Below are positions 35,264 to 43,269 of a DNA stretch of 64,000 nucleotides, in pieces. Source of the stretch: Bacteroidales bacterium (GTDB lineage: Bacteria; Bacteroidota; Bacteroidia; Bacteroidales; Paludibacteraceae); contig JAAYQF010000026.1 in NCBI GenBank assembly GCA_012519425.1, forward strand, positions 1-64,000. Reading direction: 5' to 3'. Below the pieces are notes generated by a model. That model saw nothing but the letters and a program-made list of their open reading frames with translations. It made no database searches and had not been told where the DNA came from. The position numbers and the translations under genes are program-made. Numbering within the stretch: position 1 is the first letter of the stretch; every line of letters starts with the position of its first letter.

Positions 35264-36928
35264 TTATTCACAAATTGAAACAATCAAAATAAATAAGCCA
35301 ATACCAATTACCCATAGAATCCACTTTTGAACTGGAGTATCTCCAAAAAATACAATGCCAGTATTTAGTTGCTTAAATAAATCTTTCAGCGTATTTTTAT
35401 TTTTGTTATAATGTTCTCTCTGCTTGTTTGACATATCAAAAACTCCTAAACTTACCGTTGCTCTCCATGCATCTGAAATAACATTTTTAAGCTTTTCTAG
35501 AGAATATTCAGGAGCATAGGGTATATTCTCTCTCAAAAAGCCACAGCTCCAACCTGACATTGATAGTCCACTAAATGGGCCATTTATATAATTAAGATAC
35601 TTGACATAGTTATTTCGTTTTTCCATCGCATCGTTTACAGTAGTAACTATCATCCCTAATGCATTACTAGCCACAGCAGTACTAATTTTAGAATACAATT
35701 CATCATGTGCTCCCAATTTTAATTTCATATTATCAAGACGAGGTTTGCATGAATTTGCAAAATTTGTAGCATTGGAAATTGTATCATCAAGTGATTGAAA
35801 TTCTTCAAGTTTGTCAGTAATAAATTTCAAATCATCTCGTACGATATTCTGTTTATCCCTGTAGGGTTTATCGGCTATCCATTCTTCAATAATTTTAAGA
35901 TTTTCATCAATTCTATTACGAACTTGTCCATTGGTGGAAATATCTTTAGCTAATTTTACAACTTTATATGCTGTATCACCTGGGTCTATATCATTCTTTT
36001 TTTGATGTACATTAAAATATTCAATAGCACATTGCAGAATTTCATTTGCCAATTTATTGGCAATCATTTGATATTGTACATTATTTGAACCCCAAACGTT
36101 TTTTAGAAAGACCAAATCTTCTTTTGTGTTTTTATAAAGTTCTTCGCCATATTCCTCTGCATCGTTTGGGTTATCGTTTCTTTTTTGTTTAGTAATTTCA
36201 ATTTGGTTTTCAATATTGTTTAGAGGTCTGTCAGTAAACTTGCCCGAAACATATTGTTTTATTTCATTAGGGAAAGAGCTAAATGCATTAATTAATTGAC
36301 TTGATTTTATGCCATTGGGTTTATTCAGGTATGGTTTAACTATTTGCAGAATCTCTTCAGCAAACTCTTTCAATATAATATCACGATTTAACGAAATACC
36401 TTCTCCTATTACTGTAGTAACAAAATTATTGAACACATCCGACAAAATTAGTTTTCCTTTTAAATCAATAGAAGCTGAAAACTTTTCAGGGTCAAACGAG
36501 CCATTATAAGTAGCAATTCCAAGTTGAAGTGTCGAAAGGTTGCTTATTGCAGCGAAGTTTTTAGCCGTTACCGCTGAATCTTTTAAAGTTTTTTCCCAAA
36601 TCTCGGCAGCCTTTTCAATATGCCCTTCCTTAAGATTATCCAATGCAGCTTCGTCAATATGTCCGCTGTTTAAAAACCAAAAAAGAGCATAATGAACTTT
36701 GTTTTTTGCTTGTTCTATTTTACTTGCCGCTTCTTGTACCTTTTCTGCGTTGCGAACAACTTCTCCAAAAAACGAAAAATCATAGTCAAACGCCTTCGTT
36801 TTTCCAACTTCTGCAAATCTCTTTATGGTTGCAATTTGCCTTTGAAGTTCCCTTTCAGATGAGTTTCCAAAAAGTCCAAGCGTTCTGTAGGGATTATTTA
36901 TTACTACATTCATATCTGTTGAGTTCAA
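35264..36928 (-). CDS. J-domain-like protein with C-terminal membrane anchor
   Basis: The 554-residue protein opens with NNPYRTLGLFGNSSERELQR followed by a helix and KIEQAKNKVHYALFWFLN. This is the layout of the divergent J-like domains found next to accessory Hsp70 genes. The HPD tripeptide that classical J-proteins use to stimulate Hsp70 is absent, so the interaction must differ. Residues 90-510 are mostly helical with no recognised domain. The last 22 residues (PVQKWILWVIGIGLFILIVS) form a single membrane helix with almost nothing after it, a tail anchor. It is the first gene of the chaperone group. Confidence 0.65.
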   Translation of the reverse strand: MNSTDMNVVINNPYRTLGLFGNSSERELQRQIATIKRFAEVGKTKAFDYDFSFFGEVVRNAEKVQEAASKIEQAKNKVHYALFWFLNSGHIDEAALDNLKEGHIEKAAEIWEKTLKDSAVTAKNFAAISNLSTLQLGIATYNGSFDPEKFSASIDLKGKLILSDVFNNFVTTVIGEGISLNRDIILKEFAEEILQIVKPYLNKPNGIKSSQLINAFSSFPNEIKQYVSGKFTDRPLNNIENQIEITKQKRNDNPNDAEEYGEELYKNTKEDLVFLKNVWGSNNVQYQMIANKLANEILQCAIEYFNVHQKKNDIDPGDTAYKVVKLAKDISTNGQVRNRIDENLKIIEEWIADKPYRDKQNIVRDDLKFITDKLEEFQSLDDTISNATNFANSCKPRLDNMKLKLGAHDELYSKISTAVASNALGMIVTTVNDAMEKRNNYVKYLNYINGPFSGLSMSGWSCGFLRENIPYAPEYSLEKLKNVISDAWRATVSLGVFDMSNKQREHYNKNKNTLKDLFKQLNTGIVFFGDTPVQKWILWVIGIGLFILIVSICE

Positions 36929-37145
36929 AATGTTATTGTTCTTAATCGTAGATCAATTGAAAATTGGCTCTTATGGCTTTGCGTAAGATTAGGATTGTGT
37001 GTCGCCTTTTCTCGTTCTATATCTGTCGGTAATGTTATTATATTTTCATTTTTTAAAGTCTGTTTATCAGGGTTGAAGTGTCTTTTTACCATTACTTATA
37101 ACAGTTGAGTGTAGCAGCAGTAAGGGATTGCGGAATAGTTTTCTG
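36929..37145. other. Non-coding stretch between the two island gene groups
   Basis: About 217 bases with no gene. It contains GATTGTGTGTCG (36993-37004), the exact 12-base repeat also at 28987-28998, and a short inverted repeat CAATTGAAAATTG (36953-36965). No Bacteroidota promoter for the chaperone group was found here, although the gap is the natural place for one. Confidence 0.45.
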
Positions 37146-37694
37146 TCAATCGAGACAAAAACTTGAGCGGGCCACAATGCTTGTCCCTGGAGAAACCCTT
37201 ACGGCATTTACATTTTGTTGGCAACTGGTGTTCTTGTCCTTATGGTTAATAAGAATTTCTATATTTTTTGATTTTTTTTTACTTGAGCTTATACTTTCAA
37301 CTAATTTTTGATTTAAGTTGTGTGAATATGGTGTCCCAAATTCGGGCTTATACAAAATTTCAAAGTAACTGTCGGTATTAAATTTAGCTAAGCCAATATT
37401 GTATTTTTTAAATAATTCTAAGTTGTTTAATGCGGCATTAGCACTTTTACTTGAAAGTACTACATAAGAGATATTTGAAAAGCTTTTGTAACGGAAAGCT
37501 TGTTTAGCTGCTTTCTTCCAATTTTTTAGTTTCAACTCAAAAGAAATTATGGAAATTTCTTGTTTTTGTTTGATATAAAATACAAAGTCAGGAATGCCAA
37601 ATAAACCTTGACATTCTTTGAGATAGGCATTTCCGAAATTTGCTTTCAGATATTTCTCAAACATTAACGACATTTCTAATTCCGTTTGAAACAT
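37146..37694 (-). CDS. PD-(D/E)xK nuclease-like protein
   Basis: The 182-residue protein contains GIPDFVFYI (residues 33-41) and, 15 residues on, FELKLKNWKKAAKQAFRYKS (52-71). Together these give the PD...ExK catalytic pattern (Asp36, Glu53, Lys55) followed by the helix that usually carries Gln and aromatic residues in this fold. All catalytic residues are present, so nuclease activity is plausible. The last 35 residues look unlike the rest and may be read-through into a cassette-edge sequence. It is 2 bases downstream of the unrecognised 388-residue protein. Confidence 0.68.
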   Translation of the reverse strand: MFQTELEMSLMFEKYLKANFGNAYLKECQGLFGIPDFVFYIKQKQEISIISFELKLKNWKKAAKQAFRYKSFSNISYVVLSSKSANAALNNLELFKKYNIGLAKFNTDSYFEILYKPEFGTPYSHNLNQKLVESISSSKKKSKNIEILINHKDKNTSCQQNVNAVRVSPGTSIVARSSFCLD

Positions 37695-37696
37695 TA

Positions 37697-38863
37697 TTAT
37701 TTGGTTAATTCTTTTTGAAAAGCATTAATAACATTGAACCAAGTGGGCAAATGGGAACCATCGCTATTCTCATCCAAAAGGACTTCATTTTCTATTTTCT
37801 TGAACAAGGTTAAAGCATTTTTTATTTTGCATTTCAGCTCTTCAATTCTGCCTTCTTGTGTAGAAGGTAAACTTTTTATTTGTCTGTCGAACACATAGAA
37901 ATAATGCTTATATGGTTCAGACTTTGCAAAATGCCACTTAAATTCAGGAGTAAACATCAGTGGTCTATATTCTGAATCGTCAAAGTAATTTGCATAATCG
38001 GGCATTAATTTTTTCATTGCTTGAATATATTCGTAATCTACCCATTGCAAAAGATAACTACTGTATAATCTTGCATTGGGTGCCCTCATTTGGCTTTTTT
38101 CCATATCTTGGAAGCGTTTGATTCCAAATGAACGCAAGTTTTCATAAGACCCAATTGTAACAGAATCGGGCATCGCAATACTATATAAAAGAGCTTCGGT
38201 GTTACTATAACCCAAATGAACTTCCATTTGATTATCTTTTAAAACTTTAATAAACTTTAAAGCATTTAAAAGGTAATCGAAATCTTTAATTTGTTTACTT
38301 GTAAAGTTGTTTTCAAGGATCAGATAAACACCTTCAATATTTTGATGTCCTGTAATCCAGTTTAGAACTTCATTTCGTTTTTCTTCATCCGAAAGCATTA
38401 TTGTTTTTACAATTACTGAAAGGAGAATCTTTTTTTGAATATTTTTATTCCTAATATAATCGCAAAACGGGGTCACAAAATAATCAGTGCTTTGAGAAAA
38501 AAAAGTGGTCGGATTATCAGTATAATATCTTGATGGGATTATTAAATACTCAAAATTATTTTGTACTTGGTAATCTACACACAATTGAGCCAATTGAATG
38601 TGACTGTTATCTAAATCGGGTGTTGCAAAGTCTGGTTTTATATTACCAGGGAAATAAGGGTAAGTATCTAAAGTTCCTTTTGCCTCATATAATAAATAAA
38701 GTTGAGGGTCAAGAAATCCTGAATGTTTCAGTTTAACATCTAATGCTAATAGTTTATCAGCATCAATGTTTATGGGAGAATAAATCAAACCATTTCCAAC
38801 TCCATTTAAGAAACTTTCAATATTCCATTTATATCTAAATCCCGTTTGATGATATACTTTCAT
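37697..38863 (-). CDS. Unrecognised 388-residue protein between kinase and nuclease
   Basis: I do not recognise this family. The N-terminus has GVGNGLIYSPINIDADKLLA, then FLDPQLYLLYEAKG and YPYFPGNIKPDF. Alternating helices and strands through the middle (KKILLSVIVKTIML, NIEGVYLILENN, QMEVHLGYSNTEALLYSIAM, SVTIGSYENLR) suggest an alpha/beta barrel. There is no signal peptide, membrane helix or nucleotide-binding loop. The gene starts 1 base after the kinase stop and ends 2 bases before the nuclease-like gene, so the three products are probably made together. It could be the sensor or substrate of the kinase; this is inference from gene order. Confidence 0.6.
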   Translation of the reverse strand: MKVYHQTGFRYKWNIESFLNGVGNGLIYSPINIDADKLLALDVKLKHSGFLDPQLYLLYEAKGTLDTYPYFPGNIKPDFATPDLDNSHIQLAQLCVDYQVQNNFEYLIIPSRYYTDNPTTFFSQSTDYFVTPFCDYIRNKNIQKKILLSVIVKTIMLSDEEKRNEVLNWITGHQNIEGVYLILENNFTSKQIKDFDYLLNALKFIKVLKDNQMEVHLGYSNTEALLYSIAMPDSVTIGSYENLRSFGIKRFQDMEKSQMRAPNARLYSSYLLQWVDYEYIQAMKKLMPDYANYFDDSEYRPLMFTPEFKWHFAKSEPYKHYFYVFDRQIKSLPSTQEGRIEELKCKIKNALTLFKKIENEVLLDENSDGSHLPTWFNVINAFQKELTK

Positions 38864-38864
38864 A

Positions 38865-39668
38865 CTAAATTTGTTTTGCGATAAAAGCGTTTAACATCTT
38901 ATAATTTCTGAACCTTTCGTAAGGTTGCGTTTGCAAGGTTTTATTTGCAAGTTCTACAATTACTCCATCACGTTTTTTTGTATCAGTTTCTACAACATAT
39001 TTGTTCTGCATTATATTTTCTACAATTGAGAATTGATTTCCAACACAAGCAGGGTCATACGGATGGACACCTAAATACAGTTCCAGTACAATAATTCCTA
39101 GACTAAAAAAATCAGTTCGTGGGTCAATTAAATTTTTATTGTTAGCTAGTTGTTCAGGTGCTGCATAGATTGGAGTACAGGGTCCCATCGGTGAAATTGT
39201 TTTAGTCAGTGATTCTAAATCTAAAAAACGCGCAATGCCTAAATCAATAATGCAGGGCATACCATTAGGGCGAATAATAATGTTTTCAGGTTTTAAATCT
39301 CTATGAACAATATTTTTATCCCAAATAACAGAAAGTCCTTTTATCAATGAATTGAAAAGAGTGAATATTTCTTTAGTTGTTTTAAATTCTGTCATTACTT
39401 CTCGTAATACCTTGCCTTCAATATAATCCTCTACAATTTCAAATTTTTTAGTTTTTACATCAATGTTAAAATGGTGTTGTTTCGGATAAAAGTCAGATTC
39501 TAATTCAGAAAGCAACTCCACCTCACGTTTAATTCTTTCAAGCGATGTGAAACTTTTTATTGTCCCCTCTTTAATGACCACCTTACCAACTTTGGAGTGT
39601 TCAGCCAAGTGAACTATTTTCTGTCCGCCTTGTGGTAATTCTTTTATTATTGTACAATCTCTAATCAT
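38865..39668 (-). CDS. Ser/Thr protein kinase
   Basis: The 267-residue protein is a bare kinase domain. VVIK supplies the ATP-binding Lys33, Glu49 in the next helix is the likely salt-bridge partner, VHRDLKPEN (121-129) is an intact catalytic loop, and IDLGIARF (141-148) is the DFG-type metal site with Leu for Phe, a tolerated change. There is no sensor or membrane domain, so signals must come from partners. It leads the kinase-unknown-nuclease group and starts right behind a -7 promoter box. A pseudokinase-AAA+ protein in the neighbouring group is an attractive partner or target. Confidence 0.87.
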   Translation of the reverse strand: MIRDCTIIKELPQGGQKIVHLAEHSKVGKVVIKEGTIKSFTSLERIKREVELLSELESDFYPKQHHFNIDVKTKKFEIVEDYIEGKVLREVMTEFKTTKEIFTLFNSLIKGLSVIWDKNIVHRDLKPENIIIRPNGMPCIIDLGIARFLDLESLTKTISPMGPCTPIYAAPEQLANNKNLIDPRTDFFSLGIIVLELYLGVHPYDPACVGNQFSIVENIMQNKYVVETDTKKRDGVIVELANKTLQTQPYERFRNYKMLNAFIAKQI

Positions 39669-39672
39669 ATTG

Positions 39673-39680
39673 CAAAGTTA
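39673..39680 (-). promoter_or_regulatory. -7 box immediately before the island kinase gene
   Basis: TAACTTTG on the minus strand ends 5 bases before the kinase ATG. With the usual spacing, transcription would start at or within a few bases of the start codon, giving a leaderless or nearly leaderless message. The -33 partner is not evident. Confidence 0.4.
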
Positions 39681-39766
39681 ATATTAAATCTTCAAATCTT
39701 CTTTATCAAGACAAAAAAATGAAGAGGGATGACAAGGTCACAAGGTCTCCGGAACTGATTTATAAT

Positions 39767-39800
39767 AAAAGGGGCTGTCTCGTTTTTAGACAACCCCTTT
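39767..39800 (-). terminator. Terminator after the TPR lipoprotein gene
   Basis: AAAAGGGGCTGTCT (39767-39780) pairs with AGACAACCCCTTT (39788-39800) with one G-T pair and a 7-base loop. On the minus strand a TTTT run follows. It lies 30 bases past the stop codon at 39830 and insulates the gene from the island. Confidence 0.8.
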
Positions 39801-39829
39801 ATACTTTATGTCAATTCGAAAAATTTACC

Positions 39830-41536
39830 TTACTTCACAATGGATTGGAAGGTAGCATCATCCCAAAATTTAGAAAACTCAATATCCTTGGATGCTTTAG
39901 GACCACATGCTGCATCTTTACCAACAGCAGTTTTAAGATTTGAATAAACACCGTCTTTATCATTGGTGCGGGCAGCAACAATAGCTGACAGATAAGCTGT
40001 AGTTGCATCCGGCTTTTCTACTGATGCCAGGGTGTTTTTCGCTGCATTGTATTCCTTGTTCATAATTTGTGACAAAGCAGCATTGTTGGAGTTAACTCCT
40101 GCAAAAGAAGATTTTGCTTTGGCATAATCACCGGTAGCAACATAATAAGTTCCGGTGGCGTTCTTCAAGTTTCCGGTAGTACCGGCAGCCTTACCAAAAT
40201 ATTCAATAGCCTTGTCATTATCACCTTTTGCCAGGGCACACAAGCCTGCATTGTAATTGGCATCCGGGTTTTTCGCATCCATTCCGAGTGCTTTTGCAAA
40301 CAATGATGCAGCCTCATCTATTTGATCTTGTTGATATCTTACAACTCCTAAATTGTTGTATGTTCTGATATCAGAAGGATAAGCATCAATAGCTTTCTTA
40401 TAAATTTCAGCCTTTTCGTTCAAATCGTTTGTAAGCGTAGCGGCATACAACAATTCTTCTACATCTAATTTAGATATATCTTCTTTGGCGTACTTAGCTA
40501 TCTCTTCATCAGATTTTCCGGTTACCTTAACGATCAGTTGCAATTGAGAACGACGAAGTTGTGGCAAAATCTCATCAGCAATCTGTTTATAAGCTTCAGA
40601 AAGATTTTTAATTTCGCGCTCGCGTTGTTCCGGATCGGTATACATTGAGAGTACGCGCAAGATCAATTGTTTGTCTTGAATATTTGATTCTTCCATCAAT
40701 TTTTGGAAACCTTCCCAATCTTCGGGAGTAAATCTGGTTTCTATTGTAAGAGGAGAATCAATTTTCTTTAATTCTGCATTTAAGAACTTCGCGGTTTCTT
40801 TCTGACGTCTTTCAGCCAAAGAGGTGTTTAAATCAACCGGACCATCTGGTGATGCATAAGCAGAAACTTTCAAGTTTTCAACTGTTTTGTTTAACGCATC
40901 TTTAGCTTCAACTATCTTTTGAGTCAGCGCCTTGATGTCATCGGTGGTAGTTTCAGACTTGCGAACAACAGACTGATGGATCAAGAACAGAATTTCAGCT
41001 TCCGTCATTTCCATAATGTCGCGTACGAATTGATCAGCAATGATGGCAGCACCCAACTCATCTCCGAAACTTTTCTGAGCAAGTTCTGAACTGGCATTCA
41101 CACCATCAGCTACTTTAACAGGTTTTAAATCGTATTCTTTCTTCTTGTCTACTACGTTAAATTCCAAATACAACTCACTAACCGCTAATTCGGGTACATA
41201 ATCAAAAGACACGTTGAGGGAATAATTTCCTCCGGCTTTGTAAGCAATCGTTTGATCATTTCCTACTACTTTCTCTCCTTGGAAAACACTTGGAGATCCT
41301 TTTACTTCATAACCTTCTGCATTTTTAAGAACAGGGGTAACGGTAACAACAGCATTCTTTTTAAAATACTTTTCAGGGAAAGTTCCGGTAACGGTTGCTT
41401 CTACCTTGCCTGCTTTGGTTTCAAGAGGATTAGGTGTGCAATTGAACAAGTTTGGATCTAAATCGGAAAGATTCTTACAAGAGCCAAACAATACTGCAAC
41501 CGAAACTGTAAGCGCAAATAATAACTGTTTCTTCAT
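39830..41536 (-). CDS. TPR and OmpA-like lipoprotein
   Basis: The 568-residue protein has a lipoprotein signal (VSVAVLFGSC, Cys20). A beta-rich region (about 35-150) contains FPEKYFKKNAVVTVTPVLK. Next comes an OmpA-like stretch (about 220-275: VSAYASPDGPVDLNTSLAERR), and from about 385 tetratricopeptide repeats (YNNLGVVRYQQDQIDEA, DANYNAGLCALAKGDNDKAI). It should sit in the outer membrane facing the periplasm, tied to peptidoglycan. Similar proteins are conserved in Bacteroidales; the exact function is unknown. It has its own promoter and terminator and is a single-gene unit. Confidence 0.8.
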   Translation of the reverse strand: MKKQLLFALTVSVAVLFGSCKNLSDLDPNLFNCTPNPLETKAGKVEATVTGTFPEKYFKKNAVVTVTPVLKNAEGYEVKGSPSVFQGEKVVGNDQTIAYKAGGNYSLNVSFDYVPELAVSELYLEFNVVDKKKEYDLKPVKVADGVNASSELAQKSFGDELGAAIIADQFVRDIMEMTEAEILFLIHQSVVRKSETTTDDIKALTQKIVEAKDALNKTVENLKVSAYASPDGPVDLNTSLAERRQKETAKFLNAELKKIDSPLTIETRFTPEDWEGFQKLMEESNIQDKQLILRVLSMYTDPEQREREIKNLSEAYKQIADEILPQLRRSQLQLIVKVTGKSDEEIAKYAKEDISKLDVEELLYAATLTNDLNEKAEIYKKAIDAYPSDIRTYNNLGVVRYQQDQIDEAASLFAKALGMDAKNPDANYNAGLCALAKGDNDKAIEYFGKAAGTTGNLKNATGTYYVATGDYAKAKSSFAGVNSNNAALSQIMNKEYNAAKNTLASVEKPDATTAYLSAIVAARTNDKDGVYSNLKTAVGKDAACGPKASKDIEFSKFWDDATFQSIVK

Positions 41537-41684
41537 ATGTAATTAATTGTTTTTTAATGGCTTAAGAACATCCGGATAAAAACGCAGCAGTTTGTAAGCT
41601 TATTTTTCAACCTGTGTGCTCCCCAGCCGAATTGATTATTATTGAGTTTTATTCATTAAGTTTTTAAAATTTCAAAAATCCTGA

Positions 41685-41715
41685 CAAAGATACTGATTTC
41701 ATCGTAATAATCAAA
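41685..41715 (-). promoter_or_regulatory. Promoter of the TPR lipoprotein gene
   Basis: On the minus strand TTTG (41715-41712), 19 bases, then TATCTTTG (41692-41685) is an exact Bacteroidota promoter. It implies a leader of about 145 bases before the ATG at 41536. Confidence 0.7.
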
Positions 41716-41748
41716 CCCTTAATAAGAAATATTTAGAATTTGAACGGG

Positions 41749-43236
41749 CTATTTAAAAAATGCTTTAAAAATATCATTTCCATTTGCATAGATAAGCAAT
41801 GCAAACAATAACAACATACCAATGATTTGCGCACGTTCCATAAATTTATCTCCGGGTTTTCGACCGGTTATTATTTCATACAGCAAGAACATGACATGAC
41901 CGCCATCCAATGCGGGAATAGGCAGAAAGTTCATAAAGGCTAATATAAGGGACAAAAAGGCAGTCATATTCCAGAAAACTTGCCAATCCCATACTGCAGG
42001 GAACAATTTACCTATACTTCCAAATCCTCCCAGCTGCTTAGAACCTTCTTTGGTGAAAACCAACTTGAATTGTTTCACATAACTCACCAGGGTATTCCAT
42101 CCTAAAGAGATGCCGGCAGGCACGGACTCAAGTAAACCGTACTCTACTCTTTTGGTCTCAAAGAATGTATACAGAGGGCGTAAAATTACCCCCATTTTAC
42201 CACTTTCAGTCAAGGACATGGGAACATGATGTAATTCACCCTCTCTGTAGAAGGACAATAAAATTTCATTTCCGGCGTGCTCATCCAGTGCAGCAGCTAT
42301 ATCCTGGTACATGCTGCACGATTGCCCGTTAATAGCCACAATGCTGTCATTTTTCTGTAGTTGTGAAATGTGTGCAGGCGTGCCTGCCTGTACTTCTTCA
42401 ACAACGAACGGAAAGCGAATGGTAATCAGACCTGATTCACCGGACGCGAGAATTTGCTGTGCAAAATCTTCAGGCATTTCAATAGTAACCAGGGAATCAT
42501 CACGAAGCACCTGAACCTCCCTGCCTCCATCGATCAATATTTTTTCTATAAAATCAGATGACTGCTCAATAGCCTGATTATCAACGGCAATAATTTTATC
42601 TCCATGCTGAAAACCATTCTTCACCATCGTAGGAGAAAACTGGAAGCCATAATATGCATTTTCAAATGGCAGATACTCTTTTCCCCAGGTAAAAAGTACA
42701 GCTGCGTAAATGACCAGGGCTAAAATAAAATTAACGAATACTCCACCTGTGATGATGGGCAAGCGTTTCCACACCGACTGAGCACGATATTCCCATGGTT
42801 GAGGCGGAGCAGCCATCTGGGTCTTATCCATCGATTCGTCAATCATACCTGCAATTTTGCAATATCCCCCCAAGGGTAACCAACCAATGCCCCACTCTGT
42901 ACTTTCAGGATGCTTTCTCCAATCATCGTCAGGCAACTCATCCAACGGAATAGGTTCCATAATGGGTTTACCTTTGTCATCAACCATTCCAACTCCCTGT
43001 GAATTCATGGCCTGACGTTCGCCTGGCGGAACATTGGGTGCAAAAAATTTCACACTCCATTTTCCATTGATCTTTTTTGCCCTTACAATTGAAATTTTGG
43101 GATTGAAAAACATATAAAATTTTTCCACCCTTACTTTGAATAATCTGGCGAAAAAAAAGTGTCCGAACTCATGCAAAAAAACCAAAATTGACAAGCTGAG
43201 TATCAACTGTAACGTCTTGATTAAGAAAGTCTCCAT
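41749..43236 (-). CDS. rseP: RIP metalloprotease RseP (site-2 protease)
   Basis: The 495-residue protein has the intramembrane zinc motif LHEFGHFFFARLF in the first membrane helix (about residues 21-33). Two PDZ domains lie in the periplasmic loop, and a conserved PALDGGHV (about 448-455) supplies the third zinc ligand. At 495 residues it is longer than E. coli RseP; the extra about 80 residues after the first helix (PPGERQAMNSQGVG to DDWRKHPEST) are typical of Bacteroidota. It cuts anti-sigma factors or signal peptides within the membrane. dxr lies just upstream on the same strand. Confidence 0.93.
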   Translation of the reverse strand: METFLIKTLQLILSLSILVFLHEFGHFFFARLFKVRVEKFYMFFNPKISIVRAKKINGKWSVKFFAPNVPPGERQAMNSQGVGMVDDKGKPIMEPIPLDELPDDDWRKHPESTEWGIGWLPLGGYCKIAGMIDESMDKTQMAAPPQPWEYRAQSVWKRLPIITGGVFVNFILALVIYAAVLFTWGKEYLPFENAYYGFQFSPTMVKNGFQHGDKIIAVDNQAIEQSSDFIEKILIDGGREVQVLRDDSLVTIEMPEDFAQQILASGESGLITIRFPFVVEEVQAGTPAHISQLQKNDSIVAINGQSCSMYQDIAAALDEHAGNEILLSFYREGELHHVPMSLTESGKMGVILRPLYTFFETKRVEYGLLESVPAGISLGWNTLVSYVKQFKLVFTKEGSKQLGGFGSIGKLFPAVWDWQVFWNMTAFLSLILAFMNFLPIPALDGGHVMFLLYEIITGRKPGDKFMERAQIIGMLLLFALLIYANGNDIFKAFFK

Positions 43237-43269
43237 TTATTTCAAAAAAACAATATATGCTAAATTTAT

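Noticed and set aside
36929-37145. Integron-type attC site
   Set aside because: Words resembling cassette edges occur, but no paired core sites or integrase gene were found.
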